DNA of 64,000 nt, from the NCBI GenBank assembly GCA_041748555.1, contig JBGTDA010000099.1, positions 3,839 through 67,838 of the forward strand, given 5' to 3'. Position numbers and translations under genes: made by a program. Positions 1-9,042 of the stretch are shown here, in pieces. A model generated the notes under the pieces. It worked only from the letters and a program-made list of their open reading frames with translations. It was not told the origin of the DNA and did no database searches. Numbering within the stretch: position 1 is the first letter of the stretch; each line of letters begins with the position of its first letter. This DNA is from Rhodonellum sp041748555. Lineage in GTDB: Bacteria; Bacteroidota; Bacteroidia; Cytophagales; Cyclobacteriaceae.

Positions 1-911
1 ATGCTATACAAAATCTTATTCAATATATTGACGATGAATTTGTGGCCTGTGTAGAAGCGATTTTGAATTCAAAAGGACGTGTGGTGATCACAGGAGTGGG
101 AAAAAGTGCGATAATAGCCAACAAGATTGTTTCCACTATGAATTCCACCGGAACTCCCTCTCTTTTTATGCATGCGGCAGATGCCATTCACGGCGATCTG
201 GGCATGGTTCAAAAAGATGATATTATCATCTGTATATCCAAAAGCGGAAATACTCCCGAGATCAAGGTACTTGTGCCTTTGTTAAAAAGATCAGGATCAA
301 AACTGGTTGGTCTGGTCAGCAACACACACAGTTATCTGGCTGAGCATGCCGATTTCGTGCTTAATGCTACTATTGCCGAGGAGGCTTGCCCAAACAATCT
401 CGCACCTACCACAAGTACCACCGCTCATCTTGCGCTGGGAGATGCCTTGGCTGTTTGTTTACTAGAAGCCAGAGGGTTCAGTAGTGATGATTTTGCGAAG
501 TATCATCCAGGTGGAACTCTAGGCAAGCAGCTTTTTCTGACAGTAGAGGATGTATTTCCGAAAAACATGGTGCCAATAGTGGGAGAGGATGCTTCTTTGT
601 CAGAAATAATTATAGAAATAAGCGGAAAACGACTGGGAGCAACCGCTGTTGTGGACCGAAACAATCGTTTAGCAGGTATTATTACTGATGGTGATCTGCG
701 AAGAATGCTTCAGCACCGCACGGATATCCAAAATGTGAAAGCTTCAGAAATAATGACACAAAATCCCAAAACAATTTCTAGGGAGGATTTTGCTGTTAGG
801 GCATACAATAAGATGAAGGAGTTTAATATTACACAATTGGTAGCGATGGATGGTGAAAATATCGCCGGTTTTATTCATATTCATGATTTAATGAGAGAAG
901 GTATAGTTTAA
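1..911 (+). CDS. kdsD: Arabinose-5-phosphate isomerase (KdsD/KpsF family), 5'-truncated by window edge
   Basis: This enzyme interconverts ribulose-5-phosphate and arabinose-5-phosphate, the first step toward Kdo for lipopolysaccharide. The reading frame is open from the first bases of the window, so the true start lies upstream; a GTG at 42 is an internal codon, not the likely start. The visible protein has the SIS sugar-isomerase domain (GRVVITGVGKSA, then the AADAIHGDLGMV and SKSGNTPEIK signatures) in its first two thirds. Two CBS domains follow (AGIITDGDLRRML and the C-terminal AGFIHIHDLMREGI), which is the standard KdsD architecture. It is followed 9 bp later by a GDP-mannose pyrophosphorylase gene, so the two probably share a transcript serving surface-glycan precursor synthesis. 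Identification rests on family motifs and is strong. Confidence 0.93.
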   Translation, partial: AIQNLIQYIDDEFVACVEAILNSKGRVVITGVGKSAIIANKIVSTMNSTGTPSLFMHAADAIHGDLGMVQKDDIIICISKSGNTPEIKVLVPLLKRSGSKLVGLVSNTHSYLAEHADFVLNATIAEEACPNNLAPTTSTTAHLALGDALAVCLLEARGFSSDDFAKYHPGGTLGKQLFLTVEDVFPKNMVPIVGEDASLSEIIIEISGKRLGATAVVDRNNRLAGIITDGDLRRMLQHRTDIQNVKASEIMTQNPKTISREDFAVRAYNKMKEFNITQLVAMDGENIAGFIHIHDLMREGIV

Positions 912-920
912 ACAATTTTG

Positions 921-1994
921 ATGAAGGAGAAACCTTATATTGTCATCCTAGCCGGGGGAATTGGCACACGCTTTTGGCCTTATAGCAGAAATGCCCGACC
1001 AAAACAGTTCTTGGACATATTGGGAACAGGAAGAACACTCTTGCAGATGACCTATGACAGGTTCCTTAAACTGTCACACAAGGATTTGTTTTATGTGGTT
1101 ACCAACAAAAAATACTATAAATTGGTAAGAGAACAACTTCCGGAAATCCCGAAAAATCAAATCCTGAAGGAACCGCAAAGAAGGAACACCGCTACATGTG
1201 TGGCATATGCCAGCTATAAAATTTCGCAACATTCACCCGAATCAAAAATCATAATCACCCCTTCCGATCATCTGATTGTTCAGGAAGGCAATTTCCGTAA
1301 CAAAATCCAACAAGCCTTAAAGGAATCGGAGCTGGACCACCGCCTGATCACCATCGGTATCAAACCAAACAGGCCTGAAACAGGCTATGGATATATACAA
1401 TACACGGATACCAACGGAAGCATCGTCAAAAAAGTAAAAACCTTTACCGAAAAACCAAACGTCAAACTTGCGAAGACATTTGTAGAAAGTGGGGATTTTG
1501 TGTGGAATTCAGGCATGTTTGTTTGGAAAGTGGAGAGTATTCTTTTGGCATTTGAAAAATACATGCCCGAATTGGCAGAGGTCTTTGAGGAAGGAAAGGA
1601 GTTTTATGATTCTGCCGATGAAGAAGGCTTTATAAAGAAAGCTTATTCTTTGGCTAAAAATATTTCAATAGATTTTGGCATCATGGAAAAATCCGATAAG
1701 GTTTTCATGATTCGGGGAGATTTTGGTTGGTCGGACTTAGGTTCTTGGATGAGTTTGCATGAAAACCAAAACAAAGACGAGAATAACAATGTGGTGGAAG
1801 CGAATGCGCTGCTCTATGATACTGATAATTGTTATGTAAAAGTTTCACCACAAAAACTGGTTGTTGTGCAGGGACTTTCGAATTACCTGATAAATGAATC
1901 CGAAAATGTAATTCTCATCTGTAAACTCGATGCCGAGAAGAAATTCAGGGAATTTGTCAGCGATGCCAAAAATAAAGGGGAGGATTACGTTTAG
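921..1994 (+). CDS. manC: Mannose-1-phosphate guanylyltransferase (GDP-mannose pyrophosphorylase)
   Basis: It converts mannose-1-phosphate and GTP into GDP-mannose for polysaccharide and glycan synthesis in the cytoplasm. The 357-aa protein opens with the nucleotidyltransferase signature AGGIGTRFWPYSR followed by PKQFLD. It continues with EPQRRNTA, TPSDHLI, TFTEKPN, FVWNSGMFVW and GWSDLGSW, all hallmarks of the type II family. The length fits the single-domain form without a fused phosphomannose isomerase cupin domain. A TTG lies directly before the ATG at 921; I prefer the ATG. It sits 9 bp after kdsD in the same direction, suggesting an operon for cell-surface sugar precursors. Confidence 0.92.
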   Translation: MKEKPYIVILAGGIGTRFWPYSRNARPKQFLDILGTGRTLLQMTYDRFLKLSHKDLFYVVTNKKYYKLVREQLPEIPKNQILKEPQRRNTATCVAYASYKISQHSPESKIIITPSDHLIVQEGNFRNKIQQALKESELDHRLITIGIKPNRPETGYGYIQYTDTNGSIVKKVKTFTEKPNVKLAKTFVESGDFVWNSGMFVWKVESILLAFEKYMPELAEVFEEGKEFYDSADEEGFIKKAYSLAKNISIDFGIMEKSDKVFMIRGDFGWSDLGSWMSLHENQNKDENNNVVEANALLYDTDNCYVKVSPQKLVVVQGLSNYLINESENVILICKLDAEKKFREFVSDAKNKGEDYV

Positions 1995-2020
1995 TATTAT
2001 ACCTGAAAACTAAAATGTTT

Positions 2021-2674
2021 TCAATCAAGATCAACCAGGTTAGTGGGAATGCTGATGGTCTTAAGATAAGTCCCGTCATTTTTCAATTTCAATCCCGTCA
2101 GGCAGGATCCCCTATATGCACCTGTGTCGATGTTCCAGGAATTTGAGGAAGAGGTGAAATCAGGTTTCCCATTCGCTATCGGCGTATGTCCAATAACCTG
2201 AAGTTTACCGATATTTTCTAAGGGTTTTCGGTTCCATAAAACCCCATCAGGATTATTGTGATCAAAGGCTTCTCCAATTCCCGATATCCCTGCGTGGGAA
2301 ACATATACCCTGCTGTTCTCCCAATACAAAGGCAAGGTTTTAACCCAGTTCAGGTACTGCTCCAGCTCCTCACTTTTTCCCTCAAATTGATCCAATGTAC
2401 CTTTTCCTCCATTTCTAAGCCAGTTTAATCCCATTTGGTCATTCCTGAAATACTCTATCATCATCTGCTCATGATTTCCCTTGAGAAAAACAACGGATTT
2501 TTTAAATGTATTCTTGATTTCAAATGCCAATCGCAAAGTTAATGGGGAGTGGGATCCCCTGTCGATTAAATCTCCCAACTGAATAAGCGTTTCTGTTTTC
2601 GGTTCCCAGTGATCCAGAAGCTTCATGTATGTGTTAAAGCAGCCATGGACATCACCGATAATAAAAAGCGACAT
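2021..2674 (-). CDS. Calcineurin-like metallophosphoesterase (PrpA/bacterial PP1-like)
   Basis: This is a predicted cytoplasmic phosphatase of the PPP/metallophosphoesterase family, possibly acting on phosphoproteins or Ap4A-like substrates. The three metal-binding blocks are all present: GDVHGC near residue 8, GDLIDRG near residue 36, and GNHE near residue 67. Further His-containing blocks (YVSHAG, VIGHTP) follow in the second half. At 217 aa it matches the usual length. It is transcribed convergently with the preceding sugar gene and divergently from the DUF4136 lipoprotein, and shares no operon. The substrate cannot be told from the sequence. Confidence 0.88.
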   Translation of the reverse strand: MSLFIIGDVHGCFNTYMKLLDHWEPKTETLIQLGDLIDRGSHSPLTLRLAFEIKNTFKKSVVFLKGNHEQMMIEYFRNDQMGLNWLRNGGKGTLDQFEGKSEELEQYLNWVKTLPLYWENSRVYVSHAGISGIGEAFDHNNPDGVLWNRKPLENIGKLQVIGHTPIANGKPDFTSSSNSWNIDTGAYRGSCLTGLKLKNDGTYLKTISIPTNLVDLD

Positions 2675-2936
2675 AAATAAAAATTTATTTGAATAGGTAA
2701 AATTACATTATATTATTCCGCCAATATAATAAACGATTTAAAATCATGTTTTTTTAAGTATTTTTCTATTATAATACAACCATTTGATCATCAGTTTAGT
2801 ATATTAAAGTTCTGGAAACAATAGATCCGTTCTTTGGGTTAAGATTGGAAACAAATCTATCTGTCCGTATTTATTCGTAACTGATTGTTAATTTCCTTTT
2901 ACATCTTTTATTTCATATTTATTTGATCGTCCGAAC

Positions 2937-3545
2937 ATGAGAAATTTCCCCACCTTCCTTATAATCCTGATCATAGTATGTTCGGGATGTTTCACTCAAA
3001 AAGATTATATAGCAGAATACGACTTTAACTACAACGCAAGCTTTAAACGTTATAAAACGTATGGATTCGTAGAAAATCCGGTAAAAGATTCAACCGGTTT
3101 TTATCAGACAATTGAAAATACAATAACTTCAAGGTTGGGGTCCCAAGGGTTTAAATTCAAGGACGAGAAACCGGATTTATTGATCAACTATAAAATATTT
3201 TTTGACCAGGTAAAATACAGAGGTTACGAGCAACCGAATTTTGACTATTGGTTGCAGCGGCAAGGAACACCTTTAGCCAAAACTGAAGTGGAAGAGGAAG
3301 AAGAGGAGGAGGAAGCAAAAAATAAGGAGAACAAAAATAAAGATGAGAATTACAACAATGTGAAATATACCGATAATAACGGAATGCTTGTGATTTTTGT
3401 AATTGATAATAAAAGAGGAAATACCATTTGGCAAGGCTACACGGCTGCACCATTTGATTTTTACTCTCCCGAAATCCGTTCAGATTTGACGCGAGCTACC
3501 TATAAAGTCATGGATCAGTTTCGTGTTCTGACCAGAACTTATTGA
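2937..3545 (+). CDS. DUF4136-type lipoprotein
   Basis: A predicted outer- or inner-membrane lipoprotein of unknown role. The N-terminus has a short positively charged start, a hydrophobic stretch and a lipobox ending in Cys18 (CSGC). The body has the DUF4136 pattern: an early FKRYKTYGF segment, an I..RL..QGF repeat region, PDLLINYKI, then a late segment with IDNKRGNTIWQG. Residues about 117-140 form an acidic then Asn/Lys-rich low-complexity insertion that interrupts the domain and is probably a disordered loop. It starts opposite the metallophosphoesterase, with a 262-bp AT-rich divergent promoter region between them. Confidence 0.75.
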   Translation: MRNFPTFLIILIIVCSGCFTQKDYIAEYDFNYNASFKRYKTYGFVENPVKDSTGFYQTIENTITSRLGSQGFKFKDEKPDLLINYKIFFDQVKYRGYEQPNFDYWLQRQGTPLAKTEVEEEEEEEEAKNKENKNKDENYNNVKYTDNNGMLVIFVIDNKRGNTIWQGYTAAPFDFYSPEIRSDLTRATYKVMDQFRVLTRTY

Positions 3546-3583
3546 TTGGATCAGGTCTGGAGTTAGGAAGATTGGAATGATGC

Positions 3584-5290
3584 TCAACGGACAGAGTGGA
3601 TTTCAAATACCGTGGCCTTACTTTCCCTTCCATAATAATCCAAAAAGCTCACTGCTATATATTTCTGCAAAGAATTTTCAGGAAGCTGGAATTGATCATT
3701 CTGAATGTGGGAAAGTGGGATTTTTTTGAAACCTTCAGGATCGGTTTTATTGATAATATCCTTTAGACTTGTTCCTGTATAGATCACCAAATACCTGTAT
3801 TCAGACCGGATATTTTCCTCAAATTCCAAAGAGTAGCCATTTTCCATTACAGCAAGATTTGTCACAGTTTCTTTCGGTATATGATTTTCAGCATCAAAAG
3901 CAGGTGTAAAAGCAGGCTGAAAATAATGATCGTTGGCTATGATGTTACTGACATCTCTGTTTTTTTGGTACAATGATTTTGCGCTGAAAAATGCATTTCC
4001 CGACAATTGGGGAGTAGCCCGGGTAAGTGTGATCTGGTTTGGGATTTCCATAGGATTATCCCAAGCTTTGTCCGCATTGTTGCGGATTTTGTATGGGCCG
4101 TTTCCGATGTATATTTTAGTGTTGTGGCTGTTTCTGGACCACCAGGAAATCAATTCGCGGTAGGAAGCCAGGTTATAATCCATGCTCCAATACAATTGGG
4201 GAATCAGATAATCGATCCATCCCTGTCTCATCCAGGTAATCGGATCTGCATAGAGATGATCAAAATTCGTTTGTCCGGCTCTTGTTTTGGATCCCAAAGG
4301 ATCTTTGTCAATATTTCTCCAAACCCCGAAAGGACTGATTCCAAATTGAACCCATGGTTTGGTAGACTCTATTATATCATGCACCGATTTTACCAGTGTA
4401 TTTACATTCTCCCTTCTCCAATCTTCCAGTTTCTGTCCCGGCCTGCCGTATTTTTTAAAAGAAGCAGCATCTTGAAAAACCACTTTATCCACAACATAAG
4501 GATAGAAGTAATCATCAAAATGGATGGCATCAATATCATAGTTTTCTACTACCTCCCTTATGACTTCCTTCAGGTGTTGCTGCACCTCAGGAATTGCCGG
4601 GTTGTAATAATACTTTGTGGAATATTTGATCATCCAATCAGGATGTTTAAAATAATCATGTTCAGGGCTGAGTTTTCGGGTGTCTAGGTCCACCGTTGCA
4701 CGATAAGGATTAAACCAGGCATGGAATTCCATGCCTCTTTTGTGCACTTCTGAGATCATCCAAGCAAGTGGGTCTTCTGTGGTTTGAGGTTTTTGACCTT
4801 CCTTTCCGGTAAGGTATCTTGACCAGGGGGCAAATTTGGAAGGATAGAAAGCGTCTCCGGCGGTCCTTACCTGCACAATGACCGCGTTAAAATTCATTGT
4901 TTGATAATAATCAAGAAGCTTTGTGAAATCTGCTTTTTGCTTGGCGAAAGGATCTATAGAGGATGTAGGCCAATCAATGTTTCCGATGGTTGCAATCCAG
5001 ACCCCTCGAAATTCCCGGGGAGTTTTAGCAAGTTCTACTTCATGTGTACTGTAAAAGGATGGTTTTTCAGGAGTTGCATCCACTTCCGCTTCAGCTGGTT
5101 CAGGTTTTTCACCGTCTGAGGCCAGTTCTTCTGTTGAGTGAGGATTTGGGATTGGTTTGACGGTTTGAGTAGGTGTTGTTTTTCTTTTTGCAGCTTTTTT
5201 ACCGGATGCACATCCGGAAATGAAAATAAAACACAATCCTAAAATGAAGGATTTAATTAAATAATTAAACATATGAGCTTGGGAAAACAT
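3584..5290 (-). CDS. GHL10/DigH-like glycoside hydrolase lipoprotein
   Basis: This is a predicted secreted lipoprotein glycosidase of the GHL10 (DUF187) family. A characterised E. coli member, DigH (YddW), cleaves peptidoglycan glycan strands whose stem peptides have been removed. The lipobox ends FISGC; if translation starts at the second Met (position 5272) the signal peptide is a standard 20 residues, so that start may be the real one. After a Pro/Glu-rich linker the catalytic domain begins at EFRGVWIATIGNIDWP and includes FNAVIVQVR, GMEFHAWFNPYRA, IHFDDYFYP and QFGISPFGVWRN. It lies only 4 bp downstream of an amidase lipoprotein gene read in the same direction, so the two are surely co-transcribed. 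That pairing supports a peptidoglycan role. Confidence 0.85.
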   Translation of the reverse strand: MFSQAHMFNYLIKSFILGLCFIFISGCASGKKAAKRKTTPTQTVKPIPNPHSTEELASDGEKPEPAEAEVDATPEKPSFYSTHEVELAKTPREFRGVWIATIGNIDWPTSSIDPFAKQKADFTKLLDYYQTMNFNAVIVQVRTAGDAFYPSKFAPWSRYLTGKEGQKPQTTEDPLAWMISEVHKRGMEFHAWFNPYRATVDLDTRKLSPEHDYFKHPDWMIKYSTKYYYNPAIPEVQQHLKEVIREVVENYDIDAIHFDDYFYPYVVDKVVFQDAASFKKYGRPGQKLEDWRRENVNTLVKSVHDIIESTKPWVQFGISPFGVWRNIDKDPLGSKTRAGQTNFDHLYADPITWMRQGWIDYLIPQLYWSMDYNLASYRELISWWSRNSHNTKIYIGNGPYKIRNNADKAWDNPMEIPNQITLTRATPQLSGNAFFSAKSLYQKNRDVSNIIANDHYFQPAFTPAFDAENHIPKETVTNLAVMENGYSLEFEENIRSEYRYLVIYTGTSLKDIINKTDPEGFKKIPLSHIQNDQFQLPENSLQKYIAVSFLDYYGRESKATVFEIHSVR

Positions 5291-5294
5291 TGAG

Positions 5295-5951
5295 TCAGGG
5301 TGTACTTTTTAGGTTCAGATCGGAAAGTTTCTTTCGCAATCTTTTCATGAATTTAGGTCCCGGATCCACTTTTTGGGTGAGGTAATCGGGATCTGTTTCT
5401 TTCCAGACTGATGAACCTTGGAAATCGTAGTATTCATGATGGCCGATCAGATACGTCAGGTTATGTTTTTGGTTCAGATACCTGATCAAAGTTGCATTGG
5501 ATCTCAATTGTGCCCGTGTAAGAGGAGCATCAGGACCTCCGATATTTTCTATTCCGATGGCGGTATAATTCAGTCCAATAGTATGCCTGGCAAAAGTAGT
5601 GTCAGGCAACAATCTGAAGATTGTGCCGTCCCTGTCCACCAAAAAATGAGCAGAAACATTCAGGTTGCTTGCCGTGGTGAGTTCAGGCCTTCCTCCTAAA
5701 TGAACCGGATTAAAAACGTCAAAAGTTGTCTCAAGTGTATTCACTGCCGTCCAATGCACAACTACCATGGTCGGATTGATCACTGCATCTGATTTTTCCA
5801 GGCCATGTCTTTTTTGAAGATATTCTAAGGACAGCTGTTCCCGTTCTTCATTGTAGGTAATCGGTTTTTCAAGTATCCTAAAAGTGGGTGCATTGCAGCC
5901 GATCAGGCAAATCGTCAACAGCAGAAAAAGAAGATTTTTAAGCGGTCTCAT
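5295..5951 (-). CDS. N-acetylmuramoyl-L-alanine amidase lipoprotein (Amidase_2 family)
   Basis: It is predicted to cut the amide bond between N-acetylmuramic acid and the stem peptide. The signal peptide ends in a lipobox with Cys19 (LIGC), placing the enzyme on the periplasmic face of a membrane as in AmiD. The Amidase_2 zinc ligands are visible as His66 (VVVHWTA), His171 (IGHHEY) and Asp196 (VDPGPKF), with the supporting IGIENIG block at about 131-137. It is the first gene of a two-gene operon with the DigH-like glycosidase. The product of this enzyme, denuded glycan, is the substrate reported for DigH. Confidence 0.92.
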   Translation of the reverse strand: MRPLKNLLFLLLTICLIGCNAPTFRILEKPITYNEEREQLSLEYLQKRHGLEKSDAVINPTMVVVHWTAVNTLETTFDVFNPVHLGGRPELTTASNLNVSAHFLVDRDGTIFRLLPDTTFARHTIGLNYTAIGIENIGGPDAPLTRAQLRSNATLIRYLNQKHNLTYLIGHHEYYDFQGSSVWKETDPDYLTQKVDPGPKFMKRLRKKLSDLNLKSTP

Positions 5952-6297
5952 TTGATTGGTTTATTTGGGCATAAAGATAAACAGCAAATTAGGCTAAAAT
6001 AGAAATCTGTGGAAATTAAGAAGGAGTGGAGTTGTTTTAATTTTTTTCTGCCAAATGGTTGGATCCTTGTCAAGTGAATGGCAAAACAAAACAGATCATA
6101 AGCCTGTTTCAAGATTGCTGATTACTTCCGTCTTCCAACCCTTTCCCAGTATAACGCATGATTCAGGCAAATAGTGGAATTGCCCATTAAATGTAAATTT
6201 AACGATCCATAAGTCCTTTACTTGATGAAACTTGCAATAATAAAACTGCTGTTTTTTGCTGTTATTTGTTCGTTTTTATACATTGGATTATCCAAAA
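5952..6297. other. Intergenic region, divergent promoters
   Basis: This 346-bp AT-rich gap separates the amidase operon (minus strand) from the DeoR gene (plus strand), so it should hold both promoters. I see no convincing coding sequence, hairpin terminator or RNA. A short hydrophobic reading frame beginning at 6224 runs into the DeoR gene in another frame and looks like chance. Confidence 0.5.
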
Positions 6298-7056
6298 ATG
6301 ATTCCTATGCTGAAAGAAGAAAGACACAAATACATCATGGACCAGGTTCACCTGCACAATAGGGTTCTGCTTACGGATCTGTCTGATGGATTGAATGTTT
6401 CCATTGACACAGTGCGAAGAGATGTAAAAGAGCTTGATTATAATAAAAAGCTGAAAAAAGTACATGGTGGCGCGACCTCATATGGTTTTCTGTCTTTCAG
6501 CGCAAATGATAAAAACATTTATCTTCAGGGGAAAAAGATTGCGATCGCCCAAAAAGCCGTTACACTTCTGAATCAGGGACAGATTATCCTGATGAGTGGT
6601 GGTACTACCAATATTGAAATGGTAAAGCTGTTTCCAAAGAAACTGGAATTGACTGTATTTACTCCAAGTCTTCATGTGGCAATGCAGCTGATGGAATTCC
6701 CTAACATCGAGGTCATTTTTCTGGGAGGAAAACTGTTGCACGAAGCGAAATTTGCGGTCGGCGGCACGGTTGTCAATTCCCTATCCCAACTTAGGGTGGA
6801 TCAATGTTTCCTTGGTACCGGCTACCTGGATCCCAAACATGGATTGACCGAATTTGATTGGGAGGTTGTCCAAGTGAAAAAAGCGATGATTTTGGCGGCC
6901 AAGAAAACCATAATTCTTTCCGTATCAGACAAACTTCATTCAGTACAGCGCTACAAGACCTGCGATCTCAATTCTGTCAATACCTTGATTACCGAACTGG
7001 ATCCTACTGATGGTATGCTGGACGAATTTCGGAATTATCCCATCCTGATTATTTGA
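6298..7056 (+). CDS. DeoR/GlpR family transcriptional regulator
   Basis: A sugar-phosphate-responsive DNA-binding repressor by family. The N-terminal winged helix shows the classic pattern MLKEERHKYI, then LSDGLNVSIDTVRRDVKEL and KKVHGGA. The C-terminal DeoR sensor domain contains the ISSGGTT-like block (LMSGGTTNIEM), TPSLHVAMQL and FLGGKL. I chose the ATG at 6298 because the residues upstream of it (from 6256) do not match the family; an ATG at 6307 is also possible. No sugar catabolic genes adjoin it, so its target is unknown. It converges with the GNAT gene. Confidence 0.88.
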   Translation: MIPMLKEERHKYIMDQVHLHNRVLLTDLSDGLNVSIDTVRRDVKELDYNKKLKKVHGGATSYGFLSFSANDKNIYLQGKKIAIAQKAVTLLNQGQIILMSGGTTNIEMVKLFPKKLELTVFTPSLHVAMQLMEFPNIEVIFLGGKLLHEAKFAVGGTVVNSLSQLRVDQCFLGTGYLDPKHGLTEFDWEVVQVKKAMILAAKKTIILSVSDKLHSVQRYKTCDLNSVNTLITELDPTDGMLDEFRNYPILII

Positions 7057-7148
7057 TCTTTTAGTTTTGGCCTCACCTGTTAATTCCCGGTTGGAAAATC
7101 TCTTTTGCCCTTTCCAAAACAGCTGCTTAAGAATCAATTTCACATTAT

Positions 7149-7649
7149 TCAAAGCTTCAGTTCCATCACCACATCCTCCATCAAAAATCCGTTACCTATG
7201 GGAATATCTTCACGAAAATCTTCATAGAATCCGAATCGTTCATAAAAACTGATTGCTCTAGTATTATACTTGTTCACATTCAGGTACAAAAAGGAATTAT
7301 CCGCTTTTCTTGCTGCATCCATTGCTGCTTGAATCAATAATTTACCCACTCCTTTTCCCTGCGCCAATGGTAAAATGTATATCTTATGAATCTTCGTTTT
7401 ACAAGATCCTTGAAAATTGATTTCGTAGGATAGAAATCCCAAAAAATCTTCTCCTGACTTGGCCAACTTGAATTTATGCTGCTTTTGGTTAATTTGGTTT
7501 TTAAGAGAATCCAAACTGTACATCATTTCCAACATGTAATCAATCTGAGGTTTGGAAAGAATATCACTAAAAGTGATAGGCCAGGTCAGATGTGCAATAC
7601 TTTGTATTATAGTCAGATCGCCGGTATGGGCGGGGATGATTTTTAACAT
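7149..7649 (-). CDS. GNAT family N-acetyltransferase
   Basis: A predicted acetyl-CoA-dependent N-acetyltransferase of 166 aa with unknown substrate. The acetyl-CoA pyrophosphate-binding motif is clear as QGKGVGKLL (about residues 97-105), preceded by the beta-4 strand KIHKIYILP. It is followed by the conserved NKYNTRAISFYERFGF block typical of small-molecule or peptide acetyltransferases. It is a single gene, convergent with the DeoR regulator and divergent from the EcsC-family gene. Confidence 0.88.
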   Translation of the reverse strand: MLKIIPAHTGDLTIIQSIAHLTWPITFSDILSKPQIDYMLEMMYSLDSLKNQINQKQHKFKLAKSGEDFLGFLSYEINFQGSCKTKIHKIYILPLAQGKGVGKLLIQAAMDAARKADNSFLYLNVNKYNTRAISFYERFGFYEDFREDIPIGNGFLMEDVVMELKL

Positions 7650-7791
7650 ATGTGGATATCAAATATTATTATTCTCGGAAATCTAGGTTTCATAACAAAT
7701 ATATTGGGATTATTGAATGCAAGATAAAAATTCCGACTTTTTCAAATTTACTTTTTTGACCTGTAGGCTTGAAATTTGTAGCTTTTAGAAT

Positions 7792-8544
7792 ATGATAACA
7801 AATTCAGGAAAAAAACAAGATTGGTACGAAACCATAGCTCTGGCTGAACTGAATGTTTGGCTGAAGAAAATCAGGAAAAAGCCATCCCTGATGAATCGCC
7901 TCACCAAAAGCACACAAAGAAAAATCAACCAACTCATTCCTGAGAAAATCCATAAGGCAATAACCTACGCCATAGAAAAGATGGTGAAAGGAGTGCTGTT
8001 TGGCAGTAAATATCTCACTTCTTATACCAAACCTGAAGATGAACTTTGGGCTTCAGAGCGAAAAGCCAAAAAGATTATCAAGCTTTATCAAAGGACTGCT
8101 TCAGTCGAAGGGGCCGTGACCGGTGCTGGAGGTATTCTGATGGGTTTTGCCGACTTTCCTGCTTTTCTCAGTATCAAGATGAAAATGCTCTTTGAAATGG
8201 CCAATGCTTATGGCCTTAATGTTAAGAGTTTCAGGGAGCGATTGTTCATTCTCTATATCTTCAAACTCACTTTTTCCAGTCAAAAAACCCGAAACGAAAC
8301 TATTTTAATCATTGAAGATTGGGATAATTTCAGCAGGAATCTCCCCGAAGAACTGGAAAGTTTTGATTGGAGAAATTTTCAGCTTGAATACCGGGATTAT
8401 ATGGATCTGGCCAAACTTGCTCAACTTATCCCCATTATCGGTGCAGGAGTAGGAGCCATTGCTAACTATAAACTTACAGCCCAATTAGGAGAAGTCGCCC
8501 TGAATTGTTATCGCTTGAGATATTTTTCAACTTATTCCAAATGA
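7792..8544 (+). CDS. EcsC family protein
   Basis: A 250-aa protein resembling the EcsC family, whose biochemical role is undefined; in Bacillus ecsC is linked to the Ecs ABC transporter. Family features are the basic N-terminal helix (NVWLKKIRKKPSLMNRL) and the Ala/Gly-rich membrane-affine segment GAVTGAGGILMGFADFPAFLSIK at about 105-127. A second such segment, LIPIIGAGVGAIANYKLT, lies near the C-terminus. No transporter genes accompany it here. The two hydrophobic segments suggest a peripheral or hairpin-inserted membrane protein. Confidence 0.8.
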   Translation: MITNSGKKQDWYETIALAELNVWLKKIRKKPSLMNRLTKSTQRKINQLIPEKIHKAITYAIEKMVKGVLFGSKYLTSYTKPEDELWASERKAKKIIKLYQRTASVEGAVTGAGGILMGFADFPAFLSIKMKMLFEMANAYGLNVKSFRERLFILYIFKLTFSSQKTRNETILIIEDWDNFSRNLPEELESFDWRNFQLEYRDYMDLAKLAQLIPIIGAGVGAIANYKLTAQLGEVALNCYRLRYFSTYSK

Positions 8545-9042
8545 GGCTATTTATTAAAGCAAAGTATGTCATAAGCCCTATTAATATGCATATTTGAACT
8601 TTTATTATCATGTAAGCGGTTGATAAAGTTTTTTTGGTAATATTTTTCAATCGTCGGTTTTCATATTGGAAAAGATTTTTGGGCTTGTAGGCAAGGCAGT
8701 TTCATTGCATAGAAAACCGACCCAAAAAATATTAATTTTAAAAAACTTCATTTATTATAAAAATCCTATAAATTTAAAAAGCCAAATGGTAAGCAGATCA
8801 TTTGGCCTTGAGGAAATCCCATATCCATCCTTCCTGCCAAAAGATTGATTTTCATAAGTTTTAAAAATGAGTTAAACAACTCCTTAAACCCACAATAGCC
8901 AGTAGAATTCCTTGCGAAAGCTATCGGAAAGAACTAAAATGCTTCAAAATCAAACACTTCGTTGTATTTTAACGCTCATAACGGATCTTAATGTATAAAT
9001 CGGGTTAAAGTTGACAACATATTCTTTTCAAACACCGGATCT
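8545..9042. other. Intergenic region with two hairpin-forming sequences
   Basis: A 498-bp AT-rich gap without a credible gene. It holds an imperfect inverted repeat (listed separately) and a perfect 8-bp stem GCCAAATG / CATTTGGC at 8781-8788 and 8799-8806 with a 10-nt loop. The stem is not followed by a T tract, so it is not a clear terminator. The last part should contain the promoter for the enolase-superfamily gene. Confidence 0.5.
8638..8734. repeat. Imperfect inverted repeat, possible miniature element
   Basis: The left arm at 8638-8662 (ending GTCGGTTTTC) pairs with the right arm at 8712-8734 (beginning GAAAACCGAC). The inner 10 bp match perfectly and the outer part, TAATATTTTT versus its complement, matches with a small offset. 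About 49 bp separate the arms. The size and arrangement resemble a small non-autonomous inverted-repeat element, but I see no target-site duplication and no second copy in this window. Confidence 0.35.

Noticed and set aside
4007..4687. 226-residue + frame opposite the DigH-like gene
   Set aside because: Antisense shadow of a well-supported gene; hydrophobic and Ile/Phe-rich without domain pattern.
6224..6364. Short + frame with a signal-peptide-like hydrophobic start before the DeoR gene
   Set aside because: It runs into the DeoR coding region in another frame, has no family character after the hydrophobic part and is probably chance.
8666..8848. 60-residue + frame in the spacer before the enolase-superfamily gene
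   Set aside because: It overlaps the inverted repeat, has a biased AT-rich composition and matches no known family.
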